The notes: generated by a model not told the origin, from the sequence alone. A stretch of 64,000 nucleotides of DNA from Anthostomella pinea (GCA_963556695.1 CAUWAG010000012.1:4794381-4858380), one strand, 5' to 3'. Positions 32,801 to 45,082 are shown, counted from the stretch's first letter. Numbers and translations are program-made.

Positions 32801-34559
32801 GACGTAGATTGGACTCCAGACATTCCAGACAAGTGAATTCTTTTGCCCGCTCTTGTACATTTGGCGGCAATTCAATCCCTTTGGTGATACTGGCTGTCTT
32901 GATCAGGTCACCAATAGACCGGTGGCCAAGTCTTGTATGCCAGTGGTGGAGTAGTCTCAGCGCCACAGATTTGGCTTGAGAGGTCAGTTCCTGGGAAGAA
33001 TCCTCGGATACCATATTGGTGAACACGTCCGGGGCTTGATTGATCCCGTATACGTCCTTCTGGACACTAAGGATCTCTGTCTGAACGTACATTCCCTGGT
33101 GGAATGATGCCACCCATGTCCCATAGGGGTCAAACAGATCGCGGATCATCAAATACCATCCTTGGCGATACATCTGGTCTCCCGAGAGAATATTGATTGG
33201 AAAGGAACGCACAAATAGTACTCCAGAGATTGTCTGAGTGACGGTATCACCGTTGGAGGTAATGAATGGTATCTCCACGTCGCCAATACCTTGAGGAGTA
33301 ACAGGGCTTCCTCCAGTGTTAAAGGGGACCAGGTCAGGGTCCATTCGAAGGCGAGTAAACCACTTCTTGCTATTGCAAATAGGAACGGTAGAGCCTGTGT
33401 CAAACAGCCATGAGTCTGTGCTTGTCGTGGCATGAACGATGTCGATCAGATTGGTACTCGCTCCCTGGTTGGCGCTATGTGGTCCTTGAGTGAGGACAGA
33501 TTGACTGGAGATGGCTTTATCGGCATAATTGCACCATTGAGCGGCGTCGGGAGCGCCAGTGCGTCCACTCTGGTGAGTGGGAGCGCTGCTTGAAGGCCTT
33601 CCATCTTTCCTAGCCTTCTCAGAGGCCTGGATGATCTGGCTGAGGATGCGTTTGTTGCATCCAAGGTGGCCCTTCTTCTTGTCAAGCTCTCCGCACTCAT
33701 AGCACCAGATAGGATCCGTGGTGTTGCTGTTGGAAGAGCCCTGGTTGACTCCAGGGGTTCTGGGGCCATCAAGAGATGGGCGATTACTGCCTTTCCCCTT
33801 GTTCTTTCACTTGCTCTTGCCTTTACTAGGCGTAGCAGGCTTGCCAAAGTTAGTGGCAAAGGTCTCATCTTGAGCCTTGCGAATCTGTATCTCCTCCTGG
33901 AGCCGGTACAAGAGATTCTCGGTCGTAGGGAAGATTCCACGGTTATAATCTTTTGAGATTTCGCGGTGAAGGGTTGGAAAAGCCGTCCGAATAGCAGCCA
34001 GAAAATTGGCAATGCGAATATTCAGAGGATATGTGATATTTTGCCGCAGGACCTTGTCCATTAGTCTGCGGTAGTTGCCCACGAACTTGTCTCCATGGTC
34101 AGGGAATCGAATGGCAGCCAGTTCATCTACAACGGATGAAACTGCGTCAATTCTCGTGCCTGAATATGCCTGTCGCAAGGCTATCCAGATCTGACCAGGG
34201 TCAAATAAACCCGTGATACGAGAATCAGGGTCAGACTTGATGTTCTAGGTGATAGCGAGGTATAATTTTGACCTCTTGATGCTCAGACTAGCATCCAATT
34301 CAGGGGGCTTGGAAGAGGCTCCCGCGGAAGGTGTGGCTGGGGCGTCGACAGCTCCAGTTGTGGCCTTATATGGTTCCTTCTCGTCCGCCTTGATGGCTTC
34401 AAGGATAAGAGACCAGAGCCCGAGAGTAGTGAGCAAATGCTCCATCGTTTGGGCCCAGACCTCCCAGTTCTCCTTGCCGACGAGCTTCTGATGGTCTTGG
34501 AGGCGAGGGATAGAGGTGGATGTAAAGGCGAGGGCCGTCTCTGGGGTGGATTCAGACAT
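29875..34559 (-). pseudogene. Copia element 2 gag-pol polyprotein, RIP-damaged
   Basis: From ATG 34559: gag, a protease region (DSWLFDTGST), a pre-integrase zinc motif (HTRLGHRS ... CLECLE), integrase (LVHIDT ... PYTPEQNGVAERS), RT (KARVVVRGF ... YGLKQSPRQW) and RNase H (AQSTVESEYYALSEAVKEA ... NTEFHCRTKHIRV). Inactivating changes: stops at 34246 (LAIT-stop-NIK), 33810 (KSK-stop-KNK), 30634 and 30500. The RT box is YVDN instead of YVDD (TpG to TpA). The second integrase aspartate region reads RMNGGSEY rather than DNGGE. A frameshift at about 32820, between CLECLESN and SLVSRVEQ, is also present in element 1. Not able to transpose by itself. Confidence 0.9.
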
Positions 34560-34795
34560 AATGTAAAAAGGATAATACGTCGTAAGGCTAGCCTACAAAT
34601 AAGGCAAAATATAAGCCAAGGAGCGACCTCTTTCTGTATAAAAAGAACAGTTACGACGGAGAAACACTTGAAGGCTTGTGGCAACAAGGGTAGCTAGTTC
34701 TGGAGGCGCGCAAGCAGAAAGAGGGTGATCAGAATGAATCAGACCAGTAGAAAAAGCTTAAAAGGTAAGGGCTGCTGGAGGTCGTGATCGATCAG

Positions 34796-34806
34796 AGATG
34801 CTACCA
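34796..34806 (-). promoter_or_regulatory. Primer-binding site of copia element 2
   Basis: TGGTAGCATCT directly adjacent to LTR C on the minus strand. TGGTAGC is complementary to a tRNA 3' end GCTACCA, the pattern used by Ty1/copia elements that prime with initiator tRNA-Met. The match beyond seven bases is not established here. Confidence 0.6.
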
Positions 34807-35004
34807 TGTTAGATTTCAAAGTGTTCTATTAAGGAGAGGAATTCCAGCTACTCTGGGGCGGCCAGAATGGCCCTATATATATCCAAGATACTAAAGGAAA
34901 GGATACGTGGCCTTATATTGGCCACATATGTGACAGAGTCACAAATGGGGATGGTGATCCTGAAGGATGACTATGGATGGGCTAACGTAGCCCAGAATCC
35001 AACA
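34807..35004 (-). repeat. Copia LTR C (5' LTR of element 2) with 27-bp deletion
   Basis: 198 bp instead of 225. Relative to LTR B, 27 bp are missing between two AA dinucleotides close to its outer end (CCAA|CA), leaving the terminal CA and the TSD intact. The deletion therefore happened after insertion. Confidence 0.9.
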
Positions 35005-37531
35005 AGTACTCTGATTGCACAGTAGATTGAGCCACAACAGTCTGCAGCTTGGATGCCCAGGAGACAGCGCCCCCAGCAAAGGTGAACAGGTAGCCTGAGG
35101 TGGATTTGGCACAGGTCTTGATGCTTCCAGCATAGCTGGCATCACAGTAACCAATCAGCAGATCCGGAATCATCTCAAGAACCTCTTGTGGGCTCTTCCC
35201 GACATATTCAGGACCTCCAAATTTGATCCCAAGATCTTGAGATATTGAGCTGAGCAAGGGTTGTGAAGGTATCGCGAGAGAACACCCATAGAGTATGCAA
35301 TATCTGGTCTTGTATATGATGCAGGAAAGTTCTCAGAACTAATCAGGGACTGGTATGTTTGAATAGGACATGTATCAATCTCAAGGTCGTTGTCCAGGGC
35401 CTCCATCTGTTACACTGCTTGAAAAGATATCGGCACGTTCATCTTGCCAGTGTTCTGCTGGTTGAACGCCTCTGAAGTTCGTCTCACATACGTATATTGA
35501 AAGAGATATACTGTCCTCTCAGCCCGGTTTCTGACATGTGGACTCTTAGGAAGTGTTCAGCAGCTCCCATGTCCTTAATCTCAAAGAAGTCAGAGAGACC
35601 ATCAGGCGTCTCCATAAAGAACTCTTCATCCAGTTCTCCCATCAGGAAGGCAGATACAGCATCCATCTGATCAATCTCCCAGTCCAGAACGGCAGCAATG
35701 GCTAGAAGGAGCCTCCAGGTGGTAGTACGAGCGCCTGAGGCCTGGGTTTCAAAATAGTCGAGGCCATGGCGTTGCATAAAGCCTCATACAATCAGCCTAG
35801 CCTTGTACCAAGAGGTGTTGTCGTCAGAGTCCTTCTTCCGCTTATAAACGTTGCGGCTAGAGAGAGTTTTACGCCCAGTACGCAGGTCAGTCCTCCACAT
35901 AGGGATAAAGGTATTATTCCGCTATAGTGCACGAATTTCTGTGTGTGTGCCATCCAGCCATTGGGGAGCCTCAGCAGATTCCATGGCTTCCTTGTAGCTA
36001 GAAGGCTCGTCATCACAGGGAAATGCCTGACCAGGGTCAGAAGAAAGCCAATTAGCATAAGACGCCTCGATCATAACATATTGAGATATGCCAGAGGTGG
36101 AAGACTCGGCCACGTAGTGGTTGTGAGTCCTCCAAGTGCGCCCTCCGGAGAGTATATTCTCTGGGTTAAGCCCTGATTGGATTTTCGACCTCGGAGCAGC
36201 CGTTGGGGCTATTTCTTGACGAGGTGGTTCAGATGATATAAGAATCGGTTCAGTTGGAATAACACTGGGCTCAGGGTTGCTGTCTCCAGAATCAATCGGA
36301 ATGATTATCATAGTCAGAGGCGTCAGGAGATTCAAGAGGGGTCCCTAACGTGACAACTGGTGGAAGGGTATCATCTCTACCATCGCTTCCATCATTTGAC
36401 TTGATACATATATGCTGAGGATCTTGAGCGCCCTCTAGAGAAGATTGCATTGACAAATCTTTAATATCAGGTCTGGTTGTCTCATAGTCATTGTGTGTAC
36501 CACGGAAATTTGGATAGATGTGGATTGAGTCCCCTGAAAGCACATACCAATCCAAGATCTCAAGATGGGCAGTGACTACAACTTTTCTCAAGTGCGTAAG
36601 ATACACCTGATACTGGTTGGAGCCAAAGGAACGAAGAATACGGCCTCTCCTTGCATGAGGTGTGGTCTTGTCTCCCTTGGGGCGGCGCTGCTGTGGCAGA
36701 TGGACCACAGCGGCCTGCCCGATTGACAATAAATTCGTCAGATCAGGCTTGTTTTCTTTTCCAGGGTTCAGATCGTCAAAAAAGACTTCAAAAGGAGTCT
36801 TCTTAATACCCTGAAGGAAAGATGTATAGCTCACATTGAGCCTATCACATACAGCAGGTCCAACAACCGGCCAAAGGGCTTCAGGTAGCCCGGAATCCTT
36901 TATAATACTGCGAATGAGAGCGTGTATAACGCCAAAGGATCTCTCAGCCACTCCGTTCTGTTCAGGAGTGTATGGAGCACTGACTTCAAACAGGATACCA
37001 CGTTCAGTTCCCCGTTGCTTGAATCTTGCGTATTCAGAACCACTATCTATTCAGAATCGCTTTGGGTAACGCCCGTACTGGGTGTGAGCGCATTCACAGT
37101 AACGAATGGCTTGGTCAGAAGCTTCCCCTTTCTTCTCATGAGGGCAGTATTCCCTCAAATGAGACTTGCCATCCACAAATACAGTGGCATAGAGAGAACC
37201 ATTATAGCCTTGGACAGAGTGCTTGGCTGTATCTATATGGACAAGGTCTAAAGCATGATCTGGATGTTTCTGTTCAACTCGAGAGACTAGCGACGTAGAT
37301 TGGACTCCAGACATTCCAGACAAGTGAATTCTTTTGCCCGCTCTTGTACATTTGGCGGCAATTCAATCCTTTTGGTGATACTGGCTGTCTTGATCAGGTC
37401 ACCAATAGATCAGTGGCCAAGTCTTGTATGCCAGCGGTGGAGTAGTCTCAGCGCCACAGATTTAGCTTGAGAGGTCAGTTCCAAGGAAGAATCCTTGGAT
37501 ACCATATTGATGAACACGTCCGGGGCTGGAT

Positions 37532-40500
37532 TGTGAACCGGACTGGGCGGCGAACCCATTCTTGCAGCCACCGGCCGAGGACGGGTTGGCTTGCCGGTCG
37601 TGTCGGTACGTCTGCCGGGCCGAGAAGCTGATGAAAGAGCACTACCAAAAAGAGCATTCGTGGGTTAACCCGCGTAACCGGGGGAGGCCGGCCGGCTCTT
37701 TTCAAGGCCCGGGCCCAGCAGCCACGAAAAGGAAAGAAGGAGAACGAGGGGATGACACAGGTCTGCCGTGGCGTACGCAGGTCCGCTGCCAGCGCTTGTT
37801 TTCCGGGCGGGCGGCAAGCGGCTGGTTTGAGGTGGAGCGGCCATTGAGCAAGCAGATCGCGGCCGCAGAAGCGGATGTAGGAACAGGCAGCAGCAGCAGC
37901 ATTGATAGCACTGGCACCAACAGCGATACGTGGCAGCTCATGCTAGCAGCATACGACGCCAAACTGGCAGCAGAAGAGGAGGAGCGGCGACGGAAGGCGG
38001 ACGGGCCCGGCGGAATCGATGCGGACTCGGCTTGGATACGGGAGATGGGGTGGGCCAGTCATCTTGAAGGCAAGGATCTGGTAGTATTGCACGCTGCTAG
38101 CTTGGGCCCGCTGTCGAGGGCCGCACTAGAGAGGCTGCGTGACACGGCATTAAAGGACGAGCAACAGCAGCTGACACGGCTTGCCGAGAGCTTCGACCGG
38201 GAGGTGGCGCGGTGCACGGCACGGCTGGAGCTTGTGCCGCACGAGACGCTGCGATGGCTGGCAAGCATCGACCCGGGCAAGCCGGCCGGGCGGCCGTTCG
38301 GCGTCAAGGAGCACGCCAGCTCGATGGACCGGTACAAGGGGTATTGGAAGCGATATCTGTGCTACTGCTTGCGGGCGCTGCAATTAGGGCGGGAGGAGGC
38401 GGCGGCGCAGCACGCGGTGCGGTTTTCCGACCCGCAGTGGGGCCGGCTGGAGGCGGTCGCGCAGCTGCTGGACGACGCTGCTAACGACGCTGCTAACGAC
38501 GCTGCTAACGACGCTGCTAACGACGCTGCTAACGACGCTGCTAACGACGCTGCTAACGACGCTGCTAACGACGCTGCTAACGACGCTGCTAACGACGCTG
38601 CTAACGACGCTGCTAACGACGCTGCTAACGACGCTGCTAACGACGCTGCTAACAACGCTGCTAACAACGTCGGTGCTGCCGCCGACATGGAGGACAAGGA
38701 CAACGACAACGAAGCCGAGAGGCAGGCGCGTGCGCTAGACCGGCTGGTCTTTCTTTTCTGTATCGGCTCGCTTGAACAGAAGGTGGCGTTCGACGTATAC
38801 GTCAACCCGCTACTTCACTTTGCCGCCGTGCTAGGGATCGACGGGCCGCGGCGGGCGTGGAAACAGGCAAAGGACTACACGGGCCAGCTCGCCGGGATTA
38901 TGTGGTGCGGGCGGCTGCTCATGCTGGAGCGCGTGTTCGAGGGCCAGCCGGAAGACCCGGGCGAGATGGACGCCGAGGTGGCCGAGCAGTTCAAGGAGGC
39001 GTACTGGCAGTGACTGGCGGACAGGTCAAACAGCCCGTTCAGCACGATGATCCGGTGGATGTCGTACGGCAAGAGACACCGGCGAAAGGAGGGCGGCACG
39101 GCACGGATCACGTGGGAAGAGGGCGGGCAAGCGCTGCGATATCTGGGGCAACGGGTCACGGTGCAGGAGTTCAGGGGCGCGGCACAGGCCGGGGCGCGAG
39201 GCCGAGGGGCTGCTGGACGGGCTGTGCTTTCGGCGGTGGGCGGAGGCGCGGGCGTCGGTGAACACGGGCCGGATCGTCGACAGCATGGTGTACAAGGGGC
39301 CGGGACGGTCGTTCGTGACGGGCGGCAAGAATGACTGGCTGCGGCCGGGGCACCGCCGGATAGCGGAACTGGCACTCGAGACCGGCAGGCTATGGGACGC
39401 GCAGAAGGGCCAGTGGCGCGACAAGCAGGTGGCAGAGTGGGCAGCACGGGCACAAGAGTTCAGGCGGGCGCTTCTGGCGTGTACGCACATCTTGGGAGGG
39501 CAACCGGGCCAGAGATGATGACGATGCGGCACTGCGACACGCAGCAGCTGCTGCAGAACGTGTTCGTGTTCGACGGGGACGTGCTGCTCGTGACAGACCG
39601 GGACAAGAACAAGACAATCCGGGGCATCGAGCGCAAGGTGGCGCGGTTTCTGCCGGCACACGTGGGCAAGATGATGGTGGCGTACGTGGCGTGGGTGCTG
39701 CCGTTCGAGAAGATGCTGCACGCACAGGCGGGCGGGGCGGTAGGCGGACGAGCGCTGTTGACCGCTCTGGACAGGTGGCTATAGAAGGACGGACAGAAGG
39801 GACGGTGGGAGACGGCGGAGCTAAGCAAGCAGCTGGCGGCGCTGACGGGGCAACATATCAGGGTGGAGCTGACGGTAGCAGACTATCGACACGTGACGAT
39901 CGTGCTGGGGCGGAAGATCCGGGGTCTGGTGGTACGACAGCTCGAGGTGGATATCGGGACAGCCGAACAGGATGACATTAGAGGCGGCGGGGGCCGGGAC
40001 GTGAAGATGCGGTGACGGGCGAGACGCGGGAGCAGCAAAAGACGGAGTCCATCTGGGATCTGCGGGCGACGCACGGCAGCGCGATAGCACGGCAGCATTA
40101 CGTGCTCGACGTACGATTCCCGGGGCAGCTGCAGCCGCAGATGATAGCAAACTACCGGGAGATCAGCCAGTTATGGCACGGGTACATACAGGCAAGCGGC
40201 GGCGGCGATCAGGATCAAGACGATGATCACAAGAGCGCCGGCAAGGACAAGAAGAGACAAGCCAAAACAGCAAGCGGGGGCAGGGACAATGACAGAGATG
40301 GTAGAGACAGCAAGAAAAAGAAGATGGGCAGCGTCAGACCCAGCCCGAGGGCTACGGAGAGGAAAGACGGCAGGGACAAGATCAAAAACAGCAGCAGCAA
40401 GGGGAGCCGCGAGACCAGGATAGACGGCGGGCTGCGCACGCTGCTAGGCATCGACGCCCGCTGGAAGACAGAAGAGCAGCCGGCTGCAATGGCAAAGGTG

Positions 40501-42189
40501 ATGGCAATGAAGGGTGGACAGGCACTCATCGTGGTGCTGCCGACGGGTGGCGGGAAGAGCATTCTCTTTATGCTGCCAGCAGTGACGGAGAAGACGGGGA
40601 CAACGGTAATGGTGGTGCCGTTCGTGGCGCTGATAGACGATCTGGTAGCGCGGGCACGGGACTTTGGGGTGGACAGTCTGCGGTGGCAGACAGCCGCGCG
40701 GACGGGGCAGGACGAGCCCCAGCGGGAGGCACGGCTAGTGGTGGTCAGTGCGGACGTTGCGAGTAGCAACGAGTTCACGACATACGCGGACGGACTGCGG
40801 GCGCGGGGTCTGCTGTGACGGATCTTTATAGACGAGTGCCACATGATCATCATGGACGCTGGGTACCGGGCTAAGCTAGCGGGGCTATAAGGGCTGTACC
40901 GGTTCGACTGCCCGGTAGTACTGCTAACAGCAACGATGCCGGTGCGGCTGGTGCGGTAGTTCCGGGAAGCGATGGTGGCGCAGGACGCGGCGATGGTACG
41001 GGCGGCGACGGTCAAGCGGAATACCCGGTACGGGGTGGCGGAGGTCAAGGCGGGCAAGGACATGGTAGAGGAAGAGGTGGTCCAGACGGTCGTACGGATA
41101 AAGAAAGGGATACATACGGGGCAGAAAGGCGTGGTATACTGCCAATCAAAAAACAAATACGAGGCGCTAACAAAGAAGTTAGGGTGCGCATTCTATCACA
41201 GCGGCATGGTCAACGAGGCCCGGAAAGCAGTGCTAAAAGAGTGGGCAGAAGGAAGAGGAGAGACGCGTTGGGTAGTGGCGACGACGGGGCTCGGGACTGG
41301 GGTAGACATTCAGGGGCTCGTGGCGGTGATACATGCGGAGCAGCCGTACGGGTTGGTCGACTTTGTGCAGCAGACGGGGCGAGGCGGGCGGCGGGCGTGC
41401 GAGGTGGTCGAGTCGGTCATCGTGACGGACGGACGGGCAGGGTGGCACAATGAACAGGACAATGACGTGGAGCAGCTCAACCGGCAGGCGATGGCATGGT
41501 TCGTGCAAGGGGCGGACTGCCGGCGGGTGGTGCTGGGGGTGTTTATGGACGGGGTGGGAAAAGACTGTGAAGAGGTGGGTGGCGAGTGGTGTGACCGCTG
41601 CCGGCAGCGCACCGGCGGCGGCAGCAGTAGCAGCAGCAGCCGGGATATCTTTCAAGGAAGGGAGGAGACGGAAGAGGAGACGGAAGAGGAGACGGAAGAG
41701 GAGACGGAAGGAGAGCCGGAAGGGGAGCCAGCGAACCGGCTTAAGGAGCACCGAAAAGAACAATATCGACGAGTTCAACGGCTACACAACTGGCTACAGG
41801 AAATCAAAGGAAAGTGTGCGGTATGTTACGTTATGTGGCATTATCACGGACGGCAAGATAAGCAGCGAACGCGGTACAAGCACACGGCAAGAGAATGCAG
41901 CGCAATACGGATACAGGAGTACGTAGCGTGGCGACAAAAGGTCCGATTCAGAGAATACAGCTGCTGCTAGAAGTGTGGGCTGCCGCAAGGGTGGTGCGAA
42001 AAGACAATGACAAGGCAAAGAGAGATAAAAGAAAGGACGGGAGAAAAGCAAGAAGGAGAAGCAGCATGCAAGTGGATGGATCAGATATTACGGGTGGTGA
42101 TGCTGGTGACAAAAAGCAAAATAATTAAGCAATTGTTTCAAAAAAGATTTAAAATAAACACGGAGAAAGAAGGAGACTATATACAATGA
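37532..42189 (+). pseudogene. TLH: telomere-linked RecQ-type helicase, main body
   Basis: Starts mid-gene (EPDWAANPFLQPPAEDGLAC) at the copia junction. A zinc-finger-like motif CRSCRYVC...HYQKEH is followed by a long conserved middle region, a DAAN minisatellite, and then a superfamily 2 RecQ helicase: Walker A VVLPTGGGKSIL (about 40540), DECH box IFIDECHMI (40829), motif III LLTATMP (40921), motif IV GVVYCQSKNKY, motifs V/VI TTGLGTGVDIQG and QQTGRGGRR (41375). A Glu/Thr repeat and a Cys-rich tail (SCC-KCGLPQGWC) end it at 42189. In-frame stops at 39011, 39782, 40816, 40888 and 40957 and frameshifts at about 39180 and 40010 disable it; most stops fit RIP (TGG to TGA, CAG to TAG). Such helicases lie next to telomeres in several fungi. 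Confidence 0.85.
38474..38665 (+). repeat. 12-bp in-frame minisatellite (GACGCTGCTAAC)16
   Basis: Fifteen perfect GACGCTGCTAAC units and one AACGCTGCTAAC, encoding (DAAN)15-NAAN in the TLH middle region. It is perfectly homogeneous although the surrounding gene carries point mutations. A second, shorter in-frame repeat (GAGACGGAAGAG, 3.5 units) is at 41661-41712. Confidence 0.95.
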
Positions 42190-45060
42190 GTAGGGCGATC
42201 GCGAAAGGTATACGAGGAAGACGCAACAAACGGGGTAGCATCATGGGCTTGCATAGTAGAAGTATGCTTTTCATAGTACTTTATCTATTGGTTTGTTGCT
42301 ATATTTCTTTTTGATGAAAACGTAATTGTAGGTTTTGAGTCTTGTGTACGATTAGTAAAGATGAAGTCAATTTAACTGATTGTATTTTTCAAAAAGTCGC
42401 ACGTTGAAATGAAAGGCGTAATTATATTTCATTTGAGAACCAACCCGGCACCAAAAAAAATAATAATACATCATTCTATATAACATTTATGATATGAAAA
42501 AAGAGATGGAAAAGCTCAATGTTTTCATATTAAAAGAACAACATTAAAATAAAAACAATATAGTATAAAGATAGAATAGAATAAACATTTAGCCGGACGT
42601 AAAAGGTAGACAGATTATAAAGAACACCGGGTCAAAGGAAAAGAGCGCTAATGTTCTAAAAAGTTGTACTATAAGGCAAAGAAAAAACAAAAAATAATAA
42701 GACAAAGACTACAAAGCTTGATCATAAAACAAGACATGAAGTAAATTACACATAATAAAATTCTTATTAATAAATGTACAATTAGCATGAAGATAATGTT
42801 GTTATAAGGGTTTAAACCCGAAACATAAACTATAATACTACTGGATTAAAGTACAATATTATAGAACAGGTACTAAGATAGTATAGTATACATAAACACA
42901 AGAATAAAGTACGTTGATAATCGGGTAAAGAAAAACTTGTAGGAAATAATGGACTTTTTATATAAATAAAATTATTTTATTCAAAAAATGATGTAACGTG
43001 TATAGCGAATAAGATTATAAAGATTGTCACTCGATTATACGAAATAGTTACTAGTGTTCATTATATGAAATGTTATTTAGCGTACAACATTTTCATAGCT
43101 TAAAACGGATTAGATTTAAAGTAAAGAACTACAAGTATGTAGTTGTAAGAAAATAAATTTGATAATAGTTACGTGTATTGAAACGGTAAGTGTCACATTC
43201 CGTAGATATTGGATGGTAGCGACCATCACAGTAAGCATACATTTGAACTTTTATCTGATTACTTTTTGTAAGGGGTACGAGGCGCAACTCGATGCTCGTG
43301 TGTATAGTAGCACGTATGGAATGTGTACGTATATGTGCTGTATTACTTCTATTTTTAGGTATATATTAAACGGGTAACGTGTACCGAGATATTATATACA
43401 AAAAGGTCGAATAAGAGGAGGATGTTTAAATAAGCTTAATGATAGTAAAAGCACAAGAATAAAAATAGTCAAAGTCAAAGAGGAAGAATTAACGTATAAC
43501 AAAACGAGCAACTTGTCACGATTAGTGTAAAACGCGGCACAGGTTATATAAAAGAAAAGATAGAATAAGACAAAATATAAAATCTAGTAAAACAATGGTA
43601 TTATGAAGAAACTGAACAAATAGGAACTGAAAGAATAAGATGATAAGTAGTGAAGGAAAAAAAAGTAAGGAATAGATGTTTGAATTATGCGATGAAAAGT
43701 ATGCCATAAAGATAAGGTTAAATGTGATAACGCGAATATGGAACAAAGCTGAAAAGAAAAAGTTCAAGATGTTGAAGTATATAAGGATATTAAAAAAGAA
43801 GAAGTTGATAGTTGAAAAAGGGGAAAAAAGGAAGATACATATAGCATAATATATCTAAATAGTTAGGTATGTAAAGAGACTATAAAAATGAAAAAAATAA
43901 TACGATAGGAAATACATAGGAAAAGAAGTACATTATTAGCTGGCCAGAAGCTAAAGGTTAGTGACGAAAAACGATACTCATAGTGTAAGCTTAGGGTTAC
44001 GATTAAGCGCGTGGCAAGTAAAAGAAACAAGATTCGAAGCGTAAAGAGGCGCAACTTGAAGTAACAGTAACAAAGACGGGAAAGAAAAGAAAGAGTAAAA
44101 AGGGCGGAAATTAAAATATAATGTTCGTTTAGATCAACAGGTTATCGTAGAGCATCTGCGCTAGTTTTATAAAAGAATCAAAATTATACATTACATATAA
44201 GCAACAAAAGAAGGGAAATATACTGGTAGCATGAAAGAAAGTAAAAAGGGGAAATAAAAAGACAAGCTTAGGGTTTACTATAGTAGTTGGTTCACGAGTA
44301 TGATTATTAGGGGTATATTTAGAAGCAATAAAGTAAAAAGTAGTTAACGTAAATGAGGGTGGATGATAGATACTTTGTTTATGAAATATGTAACGTGGCT
44401 AGGAGATTAAACGCTGTGAGAGGAAGATATGACAAGGTACAAAAAACAGGAATAAGAATAGTGCACGGAGAACATGAGGGAATAAACCGCGATGAAAATG
44501 AGGTAATTTATGATGAAAAGATTGGAAGTTACATTTAGTATAAGAAAAGAAAACAAGCTGGTAGAGAGATACGAAGAAAGGAAACAGAGAAGAAAGAAAG
44601 AAACTAGAAAAAAAAAAAAAGAGAGAAAAAAAAGAAAAAAGAGAGGAAAGAAAGTATAAGAAGAAGGGTATTGTTGTTGATAGAAAAGAGTGGGTTTAGA
44701 CATGAAAATAGCGATGATTTATGATAGCAAGGCTTAAAGTGAAAAGAAGTGAGATGGTTACATAAGATTAAAAGTATTGCGAGGAAAAATAAAAGAGCAA
44801 GATATAATTAAAGTATAAGGTGTATAAGATATAAAACCCGTAAAAAGTAAATACAGTAGCTTATTTAAAATAGCGATCAGGATAAGGGTAAGATAAGTTT
44901 TACGGGTTTAGGGTCAAGGTAAAGACGAAAACAAAGACGAAGACTGATGCGAGGTTAAGGATAAAAGAGTGCAAAGATGACAGGAAATAAATGAGGAAGT
45001 AATCATAGTCCAGACTGAGGGTTAGGATTAGGCACGTCGCGACCGACCTGAAGAAGAAAT
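42190..45060. other. AT-rich, C-poor block; no gene
   Basis: Very AT-rich DNA downstream of TLH with short frames only. The plus strand is depleted in C and rich in A and G, most strongly at 43.4-45.0 kb. A loosely repeated string (TTAGGGTTACGATTAAGC at 43988, GGGTTAGGATTAGGCACG at 45020) hints at ancient duplicated sequence. It fits a RIP-degraded repeat or a subtelomere-derived block. Confidence 0.7.
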
Positions 45061-45082
45061 CCCCATTTAATTCAAAAACATC

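Larger units (their letters stand above)
29639..35004 (-). mobile_element. Copia element 2 (inner, nested), complete with LTRs and TSD
   Basis: 5366-bp Ty1/copia retrotransposon inserted into the RNase H region of element 1. LTR B (29639-29863) and LTR C (34807-35004) bound it. The 5-bp target duplication AGTAC is at 29634-29638 and 35005-35009, and element 1 resumes immediately after it. The primer-binding site abuts LTR C. Coding capacity is damaged by stops (see the polyprotein entry). Confidence 0.95.
29078..37531 (-). mobile_element. Copia element 1 (outer, older), split by element 2 and cut by inversion
   Basis: Minus-orientation Ty1/copia element made of LTR A and the pol 3' end (29078-29638), then, after the nested element, pol sequence from 35010 to 37531. 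Readable domains are RNase H (35010-35260), a deleted RT (35484-35780), a linker, the integrase core and the zinc-binding pre-integrase region. Many stops, frameshifts and an RT deletion are visible. It ends at 37531 inside the GAG-pre-integrase coding region (PDVFINM), where TLH sequence starts. Its missing 5' continuation matches the fragment at 8747-8880. Confidence 0.85.

Noticed and set aside
38362..38805. Minus-strand 147-aa frame with a LAAS repeat
   Set aside because: It is the antisense of the DAAN minisatellite in TLH.
37532..42189. OrsD-like N-terminus as a sign of a secondary-metabolite cluster
   Set aside because: The same motif pair is common on TLH-type helicases and transposon-like proteins; no polyketide synthase or tailoring genes are present.
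45011..45040. GGGTTAGGATTAGG as internal telomere repeats
   Set aside because: Only two degenerate units; insufficient for an interstitial telomere.
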